Positions 33,267 through 44,449 of a stretch of DNA of 64,000 bases are shown here, in pieces; position 1 is the stretch's first letter, and each line of letters opens with the position of its first letter. Source of the stretch: Dermanyssus gallinae. Its lineage: Eukaryota; Arthropoda; Arachnida; Mesostigmata; Dermanyssidae. Location of the stretch: assembly GCA_003439945.1 (NCBI GenBank), contig QVRM01001745.1:35001-99000 (forward strand), read 5' to 3'. The position numbers and the translations under genes are program-made. The notes beneath the pieces are model-generated. The model was given only the letters and a program-made list of their open reading frames with translations. It did not search any database and was not told where the DNA came from.

Positions 33267-33330
33267 CAGGGTGTCAGGAAATTTGAAAACCGTTCTTTAG
33301 TGGAATAAGGTTGGGAAGAGGTGGAAATCT
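33267..33330 (+). mobile_element. DNA transposon left end
   Basis: CAGGGTGTCAGGAAATTTGA starts immediately after a TA inside a short TATATA tract, the position expected for a Tc1/mariner-superfamily terminal repeat. The transposase relic at 34.0-34.3 kb lies downstream on the same strand and probably belongs to it. I could not find a convincing right end; a weakly similar region near 34.46 kb is too diverged to call. Confidence 0.45.
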
Positions 33331-33989
33331 TTCGTTTAGGAATGACAGGTGTTATGCTGGTAAACTAGCTGGGAAACTCGTTTTAATGGTAAAATAAAGC
33401 ACTAGTTCCTGGTAATAATTAATTTACTATATAACTGTCAGAAATGATGGTATGCGGGCAGGCTAGATTCTGTCTTGCTGTATCCAGCGTATCACTCGTG
33501 CTGCTTTGAAATAACATTGAGGCCTATCTATTAAGTTACAAGGACTGCTTCGAAGAAGCGACCGCCAGCCGTTATGTGCATTCTGTAACGACTGCAAAGC
33601 TTGCACTGCACGCGTTTAAACATATCAAGCACACGCTGAACGATTTCAGTGGTCGGATGTTCTGGCAACTAAACCATTAGTTAAATCAACGAGGGAAGAA
33701 AGAAAATGGCATGGCGTACATTCATGCACGAACTCTTCACAAACGTTCATTCAGCCAGGAGAGCGTGCTTGATGCACAGCATAAAGTTGGTGCGCTAACG
33801 AGAATCCGTACATAACATGTGCGCATGCACGCTACAATCGATTATTCTAAAAAAAAACAGACATAATGAACTTAGCGGCGAATATAACCGCTTGGCATAT
33901 ATGGAAACCCTACTTTGCTACTCGGCTAACTGGAGAAATAAACCAAACATTTTTGAGCAGCCCCTCATCGGAACTTTGAGGAACGTTCC

Positions 33990-34335
33990 AACAGGTATTT
34001 GCTCGAAATTGTGGTTCCAACATGATGGAGCGCCAGCACACAACAACGTGCTGCCACACGGCCTGCACGTTGCCCTCCGATATCGATAGATTAGCCGAAC
34101 TTATTGCTTGGCTACCACCACCATCGCCTTATGAATCGGTTTTCGACTAATTTTTGTGGAGCCACAAACGTCGTGATTTCATTGATCATTTGGTCGCCAG
34201 AATATCCGCTGCTAAAACCGTTTGAGACATACCTCCTGACATACTTGAACGCGTGCACCCAGATATTCGCACACAGAATGCGTATACTGACTAAGGTCGC
34301 CGCTTCTTCGAGCAGTTGTTGATACATAATGAAAC
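33990..34335 (+). pseudogene. Dead IS630/Tc1-type transposase (C-terminal half)
   Basis: The + strand translation contains LWFQHDGAPAH, matching the second catalytic block (WFQHDGAPPH), and after a frame change WLPPPSPYESVFD*FLWSHKRRDFIDHL...IPPDILERVHPDIRTQNA. The last part follows the pattern WPPRSPDLTPLDFFLWGxxK...IPPDMLxRV of transposases common in arthropod genomes. There are at least three in-frame stops and a frameshift, and the third acidic residue region is damaged. It is an inactive fossil. Confidence 0.65.
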
Positions 34336-34669
34336 GTATCATATTTTCCGAAAAATGACACAGCAAATGCAGAAAAATCGTCATAAAATGCATTTCGTGC
34401 CAAACGTTATGTTTTGATAACGTCGTGACAAGTGTTACGGAACGCTCAAAAATAGAAACCTTTACCAAATCCCGATTATGTATGAGCTTCCCTCAATACG
34501 GTTATTCTTCTTCAACTAGCCAGCTAATGAGAAAAAAGACGTTCAGAAGAAGTACATTTTTTTTAGAACAGGGCTCCCTTTGTTCAGTTTCTCTGTCGAA
34601 CAGACCACTCAATCGCATAAAAAAACGCTGAAACGCAATGCCCAGCAATCTATATAACCCTATTCACTC

Positions 34670-37013
34670 TTATACGTTAAGAAGAATTTCAGTTTCACAC
34701 GTTACAAGAACATTGGCAAACATGTCACTAATTTTGGTTTGCCAGTTTCGCATATAAACTTCAAAGGCGTGTGTTTTATTTAGATTCCATCGTGTTTGCA
34801 GATCCTCTGTCAGCAGTGGGCTTCCCTCCAACCACCCTATTTCTGCCCGTATTTCAGAAAGCGCAAAAACCCTTCTCAGAAAGAAAAACCGTACCCCATC
34901 AAGTAAGCGTGATTTGTCTACTTCCACCTTATCTAATGTTAGTAAAATACCATATGTGGCGATGAGTGCTATCTGTATCCCAAAAAGAGCGAGTGCTGCA
35001 TCGACCGAAAGCATATATGGGCATTTCATTGCCGCGGCTGCAATAGTAGCCTTCCTAACACTCTCCTGGGTGTATGATCTAAAGCTGATGCCCCTTGTTG
35101 ACAAGGTGAATCCTAGGTATGTAAACTTAGTCACAGATTTTAGTTCCTTTCTTCTACTTTAAAGCACGTCACCCCTGGCCAGACAGCCACCTCATCGAAA
35201 TCTTGGCTACTGTATTTTTTGCCAATGAACCTTTAAGCCCACTTCATCCATGAATATCACTACTTGGTCCACGGCTTGTTCTACTCTGAAAAGGCTGCAA
35301 CTAAAAATTACTACATCATCTGCGTTCAGTAAAATTTTCTCGAGTTCAGCTCGTCCTTATCCGTTCTAGCAGCGCACCCAGAAGTACGGAAAACAGCAGT
35401 GGACTCAGTCTATTGCCCTGCGCGACACCTGTGGTTTGAATTAACTCCCCCTTAATATCGTTGCCAATCAGCACCGTGTATTGTTTTAGGATGCAGATAA
35501 GCTACCTCAGCATTGCTCCCGGCACTCCCATTTTAGCCAGCTCCTCAACTATTTTATCCTTTGGTGCTATGTCAAACGCCGCCTAAAATCTACAAACACA
35601 GCATACAGTATAGGCAACTCTTTGGCCTGGACAGCGTATTCCAGATTGCTTCGAGCCGCTCCGCAATTGTTGAGTGAGTTGAACTTCCTTTCCTAAATCC
35701 GTGCTGTTCTTCTGGTATTACCCCCCTTTTCTTTAAAAATAACTCCAATCTCCTCGCTATTATGCCTGAGAATATATTTTACGGGCAGCTTTTTATTGAT
35801 ATTCCCCTCCAAGCCTCTGGTTCCGTTTCTACACTCTTTGCTTTAAAAATGACTATTAAGGTCGCTTCCCTCCAGGCCTGTGGAATTTTTCCAGTATTTA
35901 AGCATTTATTGAATAGAGCTTGCCAGCATGGCGTGAGAACTAGGGTATATTCCATGTGTCCATTCCTTATGAAACAATTTCCGTGCGTTTTCCCCCGTGG
36001 CTTCCTTTGTCGTTTGATCTCAGGGGCCTTCATATTCTAGCATCGCTTTCGGGGTCGTCTCCGACCCGGCCAATATCCTCCCGAAATATTGGACCTGCCC
36101 GTCTCTACTAAACCTTGCTTCCTCCCCTTCTGCCTCAGCCATTTATGTGGCCGTTGTTCAGCCTCCCTTGTTGCCCACTCTTTCATTTTCCAGTACCCTT
36201 GCTTCTCTTCTTTATACGATATACAATATCAACCAACCGTTTAACCAACGAAGCTAACGGCCGCATAACCGAAACGATTTTTACGTATTCCCGCGTCAAC
36301 CTATTGACCTGCTTGGCCCCTACACCGCTCGTTAAACCAAGGTCTTTCGCTTCTCTTCTGCACCGGCAGCATCGCAGAATTTAATAAGCCTACCAGGCTG
36401 CGTTCGTAGCAATCTATCTGTATTGCCCCTGGCATCGGGAGTACTCTGTTAAGCCCTTGTAATAGGATTTTACCGTTAAGCCTTCTTCCTGAGCCTTCTC
36501 TTCTCCCTCGCTCTTGAATATTCACCCAGATGCCCATCGGTATATGTTTTTAGAGTCCCGCGTCTTCCTGTAAAAGTTTGTTTCCCCTTCAAATGGAATG
36601 TCCCTTTTATCCATATCTGTTGCAAATAGGTCAATGACTGACGAACTGGAGTGGCATTCATATGTAAACACATTCGCCCTGTTGACTACCCAGCGGCCGA
36701 TCTCATCCAGTAAATCTAGCAAAGCTACCGTTCTTTCCGAATCAGTTCTGTCTAACCTCGCATTTAAGGTTCCTCCTATTATCATTGGAGCCTTCCTCGG
36801 TAACGCTTCTATACCCGGTAAGAGGCGCTCAATCATTGTTTCTGTTGGCTCCCTCCTCGCCGATTGCACGCATGTGGCCATTATTTCTAGTTTAGATGAC
36901 GCTACTACAATCAGATTTTGTGCTACCATTTTCGCGTTCATTTCTCTCTTCAATGGACAAACGAAAACGGGTACTCCACCGCTTGGCCTACCCGGACCCT
37001 TTTGTATGATATG
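34670..37013 (-). pseudogene. Decayed LINE ORF2 (endonuclease and reverse transcriptase)
   Basis: Minus strand, read from 37013 downward. The endonuclease part has GRPSGGVPVFV, APMIIGGTLNARLDR (usual GDFNAR, with the Asp lost), FTYECHSSSSVIDLFAT (usual TYxCHNGSSxIDL) and then PWFNERC at about 36.35 kb. RT fingers follow at 35779-36033 (NTGKIPQAWREATLIVIFKA, WRGISI). Block A is split by a one-base deletion (VDFR / AFDIAPKDKI), block B is TTGVAQGNRLSPLLFSVLLG and block C is LLNADDVVIFS at about 35.3 kb. The thumb at 34670-35134 begins FTYLGFTLSTRGISF. Several frameshifts and stops make it inactive. The 5' end is truncated inside the endonuclease. Confidence 0.8.
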
Positions 37014-37736
37014 ATCCCGAATAAGTTACATATGGACATTTGCGCTTTAATTAAAATTAAATATGGACATTTGCGCGTTTCTCTAACGCCACACGATGAT
37101 TGCATTGTTTATATCCTTACTCAGCTCTACGTATATGAATACAAAAGGAGTAGCAGAACATGCGAATAGGATACGCAGCATCGCAAGTTAAATCCCAGGG
37201 CAGTAAAGTTTTTACAACGTCAGTCGCAGTGGCCGCAATTGTATAGGCGTCTCGTCTGAAAAAATCTGTTCATAGGGTGTTTGAATGGCAATCCGAATGT
37301 GGCAATTATTAGGGTCGGTTAGTCATTACTGATTAAGCTATTATTCAATCAGTATTTAGAAGTTTATAACGTCTTTACTGAATGAAACGTCGGTGATAGG
37401 GACGCTTCGAGTTCACAGTAGTGCGGAGCACTGTATCATTTTGTTACGGGCAACCGCGTGCCGTAAATATTAAACGCTTAGCTTCATTACACTTCAACAG
37501 GATGTCAAGGTAAGTATCCCAGTGCTATTACTATTTTAGTTTTGCTAATTATTATTACTATTTCTATAAAATTTCCCAGATTTTTCATTATACATGCTAT
37601 CATTAATACTGGTCAAAGTTCCGAATAACGATTGGTAATATATTAAACATCAATGGCTAAAACACCCACTTGATCAAAAGGCATTAGAAACATCCGGTTA
37701 TTATATCAGTTAGTCAATATAAAGAACATTTGTGTG

Positions 37737-37777
<41 letters not shown>

Positions 37778-37840
37778 ACAGATGATAAATCCATTTAACT
37801 TGTCTAATAGATTTATAATTCGCTTGAGATGAATACCCAT
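37014..37840. other. No gene recognised; short direct repeat and (AT)n
   Basis: A 16 bp sequence (ATATGGACATTTGCGC) occurs twice with a 31 bp period at 37030-37045 and 37061-37076. An (AT)n tract lies at about 37741-37770. Confidence 0.5.
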
Positions 37841-37847
37841 AATACAC

Positions 37848-37893
37848 ATGTCACCCTTTTATATCAGGGGCGCTTAGAGCGGCAGCATAAGCG
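37848..37893. repeat. Dispersed repeat R-b, copy 2
   Basis: This matches 27451-27495 in the same orientation: CATGTCACC, then ATCAGGGGCGC, then TAGAGCGGCAGCAT. Confidence 0.6.
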
Positions 37894-38273
37894 GACATGT
37901 TGATGTATTTAGAGTTGTCTCAACAGTCATTGTGGAAGCATCATGGTCGCTGACTCTCAGCGGTTTGCTTTGTCATCTATTCTCGATAAGCATATAAACT
38001 AGTCAAGAACTTGGGCAAACGGCAATAAAAAATCCAACTAATGGATGAAGAGAATAGTTTAGCTCATTAGTAGAATAATTAATGGAAGATAGCGACGAAG
38101 CCCCACCGCAAATGAGAATAGTCGAAACAACTAGTGTCTCCATGCAGTATGTAGAGGCAATGCCCCCTCCATAGTTCGCACCATGCAATGAACAAATAAT
38201 TACTGTTGGAAACCCGTACATTGTGATCGACCCTAACTGTAAACTTAAGCAACTGATAATTAAATAAGTGCCC

Positions 38274-38310
<37 letters not shown>

Positions 38311-38313
<3 letters not shown>

Positions 38314-39458
38314 GGTGTTCCTATTTGTGTGTCCAAAACGCTAGGGTATGGTCAAACTCGGTGAGAAAATCATTTTTGCCAATGGGTGGAAGCCGAGAAA
38401 ACGTTCTGTTTAGGAGTGAGGATGAAATTTGTAAAAGCAGTTATTCTGTCTTTTTTCTCCTACATAGTTGTGCAAAATCTACGTTTGCGGGAGAACCAGT
38501 CAACGCACAAAGGAACCGATCATACCGGCGTGTTCGGAAAATTCTGCACAATAAAGTATACACTACTAGCTTGCGTAGCAAAAAGCGAATAGCCAGATTA
38601 AGGAAAGTCATAAAAAGTCAAAATGTTACGTTAATGCTTTTTTGTGCAACATCGTAATTTTTTCCATTACGACCGGAAATGTACGTTCAAAAGACTACTC
38701 TCAGGCAATAGCAAATTAAATGCCCACTACATTCGTACCAAAGTGATGGTGCTGCGTTACGTAGTTGCCAAGTAACTAAGCTTTTTCGACAGTCATATCG
38801 AAAGCGAAGGCATGCATACTTGCATAGGGTGTATGAGAAAGTTAGGTACGTATTTTGAGGTTTGGTAGAACTCAGCAAGAGAATAATTTTTTCTAATGGA
38901 AAGAGCGGGCGGAAGCGTCATGGCAAAATGCTACGGTTCTGAACGTGAAAACTTCAACGTGAAACATAACAACTATGACTGTCGAAAAAGCTTAGTCACT
39001 TGGCAAATACGTAACGCAGCACCATCACTTTGGTACGAATGTAGTGGGCATTAAATCTGCTATTGCCTGAGAGTAGTCTTTTGGACGTGCATTTTTGGTC
39101 GTAATGGCAAAAATTACGATGTTGCACAAAAAAGCGTTAACGTAACATTTCGACTTTTTATGACTTTCCTTAATCTGGCTATTCGCTTTTTGCTACGCAA
39201 GCTAGTAATGTATACTTTATTGTGCAGAATTTTCCGCCAAACGGTATGATCGGTTCCTTTGTGCGTTGACTGGTTCTCCCGCAAACGTAGATTTTGCACA
39301 ACTATGTAGGAGAAAAAAGGCAGAATAACTGCTTTTATAAATTTCATCCTCACTCCTAAACAAAACGTTTTCCCGGCTTCCTCCCATTGGCAAAAATGAT
39401 TTTCTCACCGAGTTTGACCATACCCTAGCGATTTGGACACACAAATAGGAACACCCTG
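38311..39458. mobile_element. Fold-back DNA element with ~486 bp inverted arms
   Basis: The left arm (38311-38797) and right arm (38974-39458) are inverted copies of each other across their entire length, with roughly 20-25 differences visible by eye, including a small indel around GGCGTGTTCGG. Both ends are CAGGGTGTTCCTATTTGTGT reading inward, and both abut TA in a (TA)n tract, consistent with TA-targeted insertion. The loop of 176 bp (38798-38973) has no open frame of note. No transposase is encoded; frames seen in the arms are mirror images created by the inverted copy. It is non-autonomous: either a fold-back element or a very long-armed MITE mobilised by a transposase elsewhere. Confidence 0.85.
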
Positions 39459-39468
39459 TATATATATA

Positions 39469-40755
39469 CAGGTAGTTCAATAAATTCTTAGAATGAAAAC
39501 CAGGAATTTTCCAAATCATGTTTTTAACTTTATCTTATTCGATATACTCCCCGAGATGCTCAATACACTTTTCCCACCAAGATTTCAGAGCTTTTATACC
39601 TCTTAAGTAGAATTCCGCGTCTTTAGACTGAAAATAGGCATTGACAGCAGCCTTAACCTCTTCATTGCTGGAAAAACGCTTTCCACCGAGACTATTCTTC
39701 AAATGTCCGAAGAGGAAATAATCAGAGGGGGCCAGGTCTGGAGAATAGGAAGGTTGTTCAATAAGTTCGAACCTCAGTTGGGCCAGTTTTGCCGTTGCTT
39801 GCCGCGACTTGTGTGCGGGAACATTGTCCTGGTGAAACAGGACAACCTTCTTCTGCAAAGCGGGCCGTTTCACGATGAGTTCTTGCTTCAGGCAGTCCAA
39901 CAGTCTTGTATAATATTCTCCCGTGATCGTTTTACCGCTCTCAAGGTAGTCGACCAGAATTATTCCACGTTGGTCACAAAAAACCGCAGTCATCATCTTT
40001 CCGGCCGATGCCGTTGTCCGCACCCTCTTCGGAGGTCCTTCACCAGGTGCACACCATTGACGAGATGCTTCTTGGGTCTCGGGAGTGTAGTGATGGACCC
40101 AGCTTTCATCGACGGTCACGAATCTGCGCCAAAAATCCGACGGATTTTTCGACATCTTGGCCAAATTTCGCTGTGAAGCGGAAACACGCGCGTCTTTTTG
40201 GCCTTGGTTGAGCAAATGCGGCAGCCATTTTTCTCTGAGCTCTTTCATCTTCAAGTTTTCGTGCAGGATGAAATGCACACTACCCAAACTGATCCCCAAG
40301 GCCTCCGCTATCTCCCTAATGTTCACTCGCTTATCTGCGGCAACGATTTTCCGCACCTTTTCCACGTTTTCGTAATCAGTTGCCGTTTTTGGGCGTTTTG
40401 AACGTAGTTCATCCCGGTGCTCCTGCGACCTCTTTTTAACTCATTAATCCAGTTGGAAACAGTGGCAAAACATGGCGCAGAGTCACCGTACACCTTGTCT
40501 AACTCAGTTTTCACTTGGGTCGCATTCCAACCTTTGAAATAAAATGCTTGATAACCACTCGAAACTCTTTTTCTCCATTTTTCAAAATCACGCCGATACG
40601 TTGCACGGGAAAAGCGTCCAAACGAAATCGCAACGGCCAATCACCATAATATTTTGACTGCTGGCAGTCGAAAAGTTGCAGTTCCTAATAGCGGTGGAAG
40701 CGCGCCAAAATTCGAATTCTAAAAAGCTCATTCTAAGAACTTATTGAACTACCTG
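39469..40755 (-). mobile_element. Mariner transposon, nearly intact
   Basis: The 1287 bp element has 28 bp terminal inverted repeats starting CAGGTAGTTCAATAA at both ends with one mismatch, each flanked by a TA dinucleotide. Its length and architecture are those of a full-length mariner. It encodes a transposase on the minus strand, described separately, with one clear frameshift. It sits only 8 bp (TATATATA plus flanking TA) from the fold-back element, so both used the same (TA)n tract as target. The ends look intact enough to be recognised by a related transposase. Confidence 0.92.
39535..40640 (-). pseudogene. Mariner transposase with one frameshift
   Basis: This is a cut-and-paste transposase that acts on the element's own inverted repeats. 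The N-terminal frame (about 40400-40640) carries the first helix-turn-helix region (GYQAFYFKGWNATQVKTEL). After a frame change near 40396-40405 the second frame begins RPKTATDYENVEKVRKIV, followed by the second helix-turn-helix (NIREIAEALGISLGSVHFIL) and the linker motif WLPHLL. All three catalytic aspartates are present: TVDESWVHH, FHQDNVPAHK and YSPDLAPSDYFLFG, with 34 residues between the second and third (D,D34D). The start codon is also uncertain: an ATG at 40645-40647 is out of frame with the N-terminal segment. As read, the copy cannot make full-length protein. Confidence 0.9.
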
Positions 40756-40777
40756 TATATATATATATATATTTATG

Positions 40778-40811
<34 letters not shown>
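40756..40811. repeat. (AT)n microsatellite
   Basis: TA runs broken by TTTATGTATAA, continuing the tract into which the mariner inserted. Confidence 0.9.
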
Positions 40812-40813
<2 letters not shown>

Positions 40814-41333
40814 TGCGTCCAAGGAATTGCACTCTAACAGCAAAATATATACAAGGATAAAATATCGAATAATATTTAGCAAGTTTATACGATTTGGAAC
40901 CTAACGCGTATATATAGAGTGGCAACAAATATATTTCGATGTATTTTGCAATAAATACGACTTACGCCTATCTCTGTCAAACGTGTCTTTGCATTACCAG
41001 TCTGACATGAAACGTATAGTGTAGGCCGGTCTCGGTTTTAGTTTAGGAATATTTAGGTACAAAAACCCATAAACTGGCAAGTGATCTGTACTTTAGGCAC
41101 CCGTTTGGGACATACATCGTTCATCGAATAGAAAGTAAGTGCTGGTGTGCGCAGTATTGGACAAACTACTAAACAGATAGGGCGATAGACAATACAACAA
41201 GGTTAATTTTGAACCACAACGTACACAACTTACAAATTGCTGTTGATCATGAAATCTGTTAATGCGACGTAATGCTGCTTATAAGCGTTTATATTGGTGC
41301 CCGCAAATTCTGCGTACAGGGGTCCAATAGTTT

Positions 41334-41382
<49 letters not shown>

Positions 41383-41923
41383 GCTGCGCAGATTTCACAG
41401 GGAAATTCGCATAATATGAACCGGCGAGCGCACCGCCAAACATAATTGCGAATAAAACAAATATTGTGTTTTAAAGAAATGCTCGTTATGCACGTCATAC
41501 GCATTGATAACGCGAGTCACTTTAGTCATTTTAGTCTTCTTTGCAACGAAGATCCACTAGAACGCTCAAACATGCGGTCCTGTAGAATGCAGCTTTGTTA
41601 CACGGGGAAAAATCATAAACACTGGTGAGTGAACACTTAGGTCGTATATTGTAGAATATGGTGAGCAAGCTCGCTTTAAGAAGTACCAGCTTTGTCGACT
41701 ATGATAGACGTTTCTCTCTTACTTTCTCTCTACCTCTGTTTTTTTTTTCAATTTCTCTGTGTATGGCCGACAGTGATGCATCGTTTATTCGGACACGTTT
41801 CGGGCGCTCACTTTACTGACCGCCTCGCCTTTTCGATAGAAGAAAGCCGGCGGTGTTGCCGTCATAGAACAGCCTGCCGGATGTCTTTCGTTTGTTGACA
41901 GTAAAGGCTAACTCTATATACAT

Positions 41924-41970
<47 letters not shown>

Positions 41971-44225
41971 CCTATTTTTCCCTCTCTAAATATACAGACG
42001 CGCGCTATTACAATTTGGGACGACGGCTTCATTCGACCGTCATCTTTCAGCAGCTCGGCTCGATTTAGACTCGCGTGTTGTTGTTTTTGTTGTTCTGTCT
42101 AGCTATGCCTCCTCTCAGCACTTGCGAAGCGTTTGCATGTTGCTGTTCTTCTCCTTGAAACGGATATCTGCACTCAATCTACTAGATGGTTCGGCCTGGA
42201 AAACGCTTCTTAGATACGTTGTTTCTCGTGTTTCCTTGTAGAGTCGATTTCCGTGGGGCCGGTAAATAAAAGAAGAGATGTTGCAGAAAAAAGGACACGA
42301 ATCGGCACATATAACACTAGTGGTCGGTAGCTGGCCACAGTTCGCAGAACGTGCTAGGAGGCAACGGTTAACACGACGAGTAGCAGAATCAGTTATAATT
42401 GTTTGTATCAAATAAATACATTTTATGTTCACGTGACGAACACTAGAGCCTGTTACCGATCGATAGACAACCTTTATTCGGGACATGGCAATCAGAATGA
42501 AGCCACTGACAGGGGACCGGCGCAAACGACAATATTTTACATAACAATTGCTTTTAGCGTGGTGTATGGAGATATTGCTTTTTCCATTCCACTGGCGTCT
42601 TGGGATAATGCAATACATTCTACCCTAACAACTGTTAACTCAGCGTGCTGATAATAACAAAATAAATAAAAATATTAGCTTCTACTTTAGCGAACGCCAC
42701 CGCCGCTATAGACTTAGGACAAACCTAGGAGAAACTAAGCACAACAACCTGAGATTTGCCGTCCACGGGTTCTATATATATACAAGTAATGTCACGCGTC
42801 AACCCAAGGGATACAAAGTCACAAATAATGGCTGTGTTTATATAACCAGACCGCAGTTTTGCGGAAGTGCTCAAAGAGTGTGATAGAGCATAACGTGCGC
42901 GTAAATTCAATTCTGTGCATATACGCACTCGAATAGGGGTGTGTGTGTGCTTATGGCGCACCTGTTGTAATTTGCCAACACAGTGTAAAGATACACGTAC
43001 AAATGTCGTAAGCATTGCCTTAATATTAATATTAAGTTAATTTTTGACAACAAAAGCTCTGATAACGTATTACCATATTTGAGCGACTGAAACGACACCG
43101 GACTGACAGTAAGACAAGGCAGCCGGATGAGGATTTAATCGTGAGGCGGTTGAAGCTTCCATACGGTGGCGTCCAGACGATATATTGATAGATTTACGTA
43201 AAGAGCGTAGAAAACACTAAGAAACGCCATTTTCTGGGTACAAAGCGCTACTATTTCATGCCAGCAATTCTCAGCCGTATCGACACCGTCGTGCGCATAC
43301 ACGCATACAATCAAAGTATGCATACGCTGAAACCTGACAACGCTTTTGGTGTTTTTATGCTACCATACAAATCTATTCTATTGCTCTGAAAGTAGAGCCT
43401 TTATTTATACTTGAACGGCTAGACGCATTGCTTGTTTAATAACTAATATCGTTCTCTATTGTATTTATGTTTGGATGTAACTTTCGCCAATTTTTTTAAG
43501 ACATCGCGGTGAATACATGCATCGAAACACACCTTCAAATTCTGTATTTCGATGTTTTCTAGCTCCTCGGTGGCTTCAAGCACCGATTCGCCTTAATCGA
43601 AACGTCACATGTGCTGGTGCTTGATCGGAACATTCGAGTCGATTTTCTCTCAGACAGGACTGTGAGAGAATAGCGAGCTGCACAGCTGCAGCACAGCTGT
43701 ACCCCTAGCTCAAACTGCGTTCTGTTATTAACCACAACATCCAACGAGAATTCTGCGTACAAAAGTATTTCGATCGACCATTAACAAAGAACGAAGATTA
43801 GAGCAAAGTTACGTCCCTCGAGAGAGTGTAAGGGTGATAGAGAAAATTTGGAACTGTACATTTCAATGTATACGACAAACCCCACGCATCAGGTCTCAAC
43901 AGCAACGAACGCACAAAATGCTGTCCGAAATATGAGGTTTGTATGAAGGCTGCGGGTGACGAAAGCTCAAACATAATACGTGCATCGCTAGAGGAGACTA
44001 TAGACTTGGATGCCAAGCTCCTCCATATGACCATCTCGGCCATCTTGAACTTGCCTAAAAATCTTCTCTGTGGCTATCTCGTCCCAGGACGAAAAGGGAG
44101 CGATTTCTAGATCGACAACTTCGGATAACATGTGGCCAACGCTAGTGTTCTTTGTTCTTGAGATTCGCCACAGGTGATAAGAATTGGGTGAATTTAATGA
44201 TCCTCTAATCAAAAATCATAGCTCG
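40812..44225. other. No gene recognised; (AT)n at 41336-41380 and 41926-41967
   Basis: AT-rich unique DNA. Many open frames of 60-170 codons are present on both strands without motifs, splice consensus or compositional signal. Confidence 0.4.
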
Positions 44226-44230
44226 CGGTT

Positions 44231-44400
44231 TTTTTTTTAAAGAGGACTAACTGGAAATGCGGTTGCACACGCGGCACCGCGGCAAGGGAGCTCCCTGCAA
44301 GTGCGGGCCGGTAGTGTGGGGCTCCAACCCACTAAAAACCAGTCGTGTCCCCGTCCCCCAAGCAGTCACTGGTAAGATGATGGTGGCCATCTACTTCTCA
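44231..44400 (-). repeat. Family-3 short repeat, copy 4
   Basis: The reverse complement contains GGTTTTTAGTGGGTTGGAGC then CCCACAC, matching the core of copies at 15.4, 29.1 and 29.4 kb, and ends in a clear A-tail (a run of ten T on the + strand at 44230-44240). Upstream, TGGCCACCATC and GGGGGACGGGG match landmarks of the 29.4 kb copy. The 5' boundary is not fixed, and I found no target-site duplication by eye. Confidence 0.6.
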
Positions 44401-44449
44401 AGAAGTACAATTATGGCGATAGTCAAACTGGAAGAAGGTGGTGCCTTCT

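Noticed and set aside
38268..39519. Two similar open frames on opposite strands (TGCSYLCVQNARVWSN type)
   Set aside because: They are mirror images created by the inverted arms of the fold-back element, so similarity between them does not show protein conservation.
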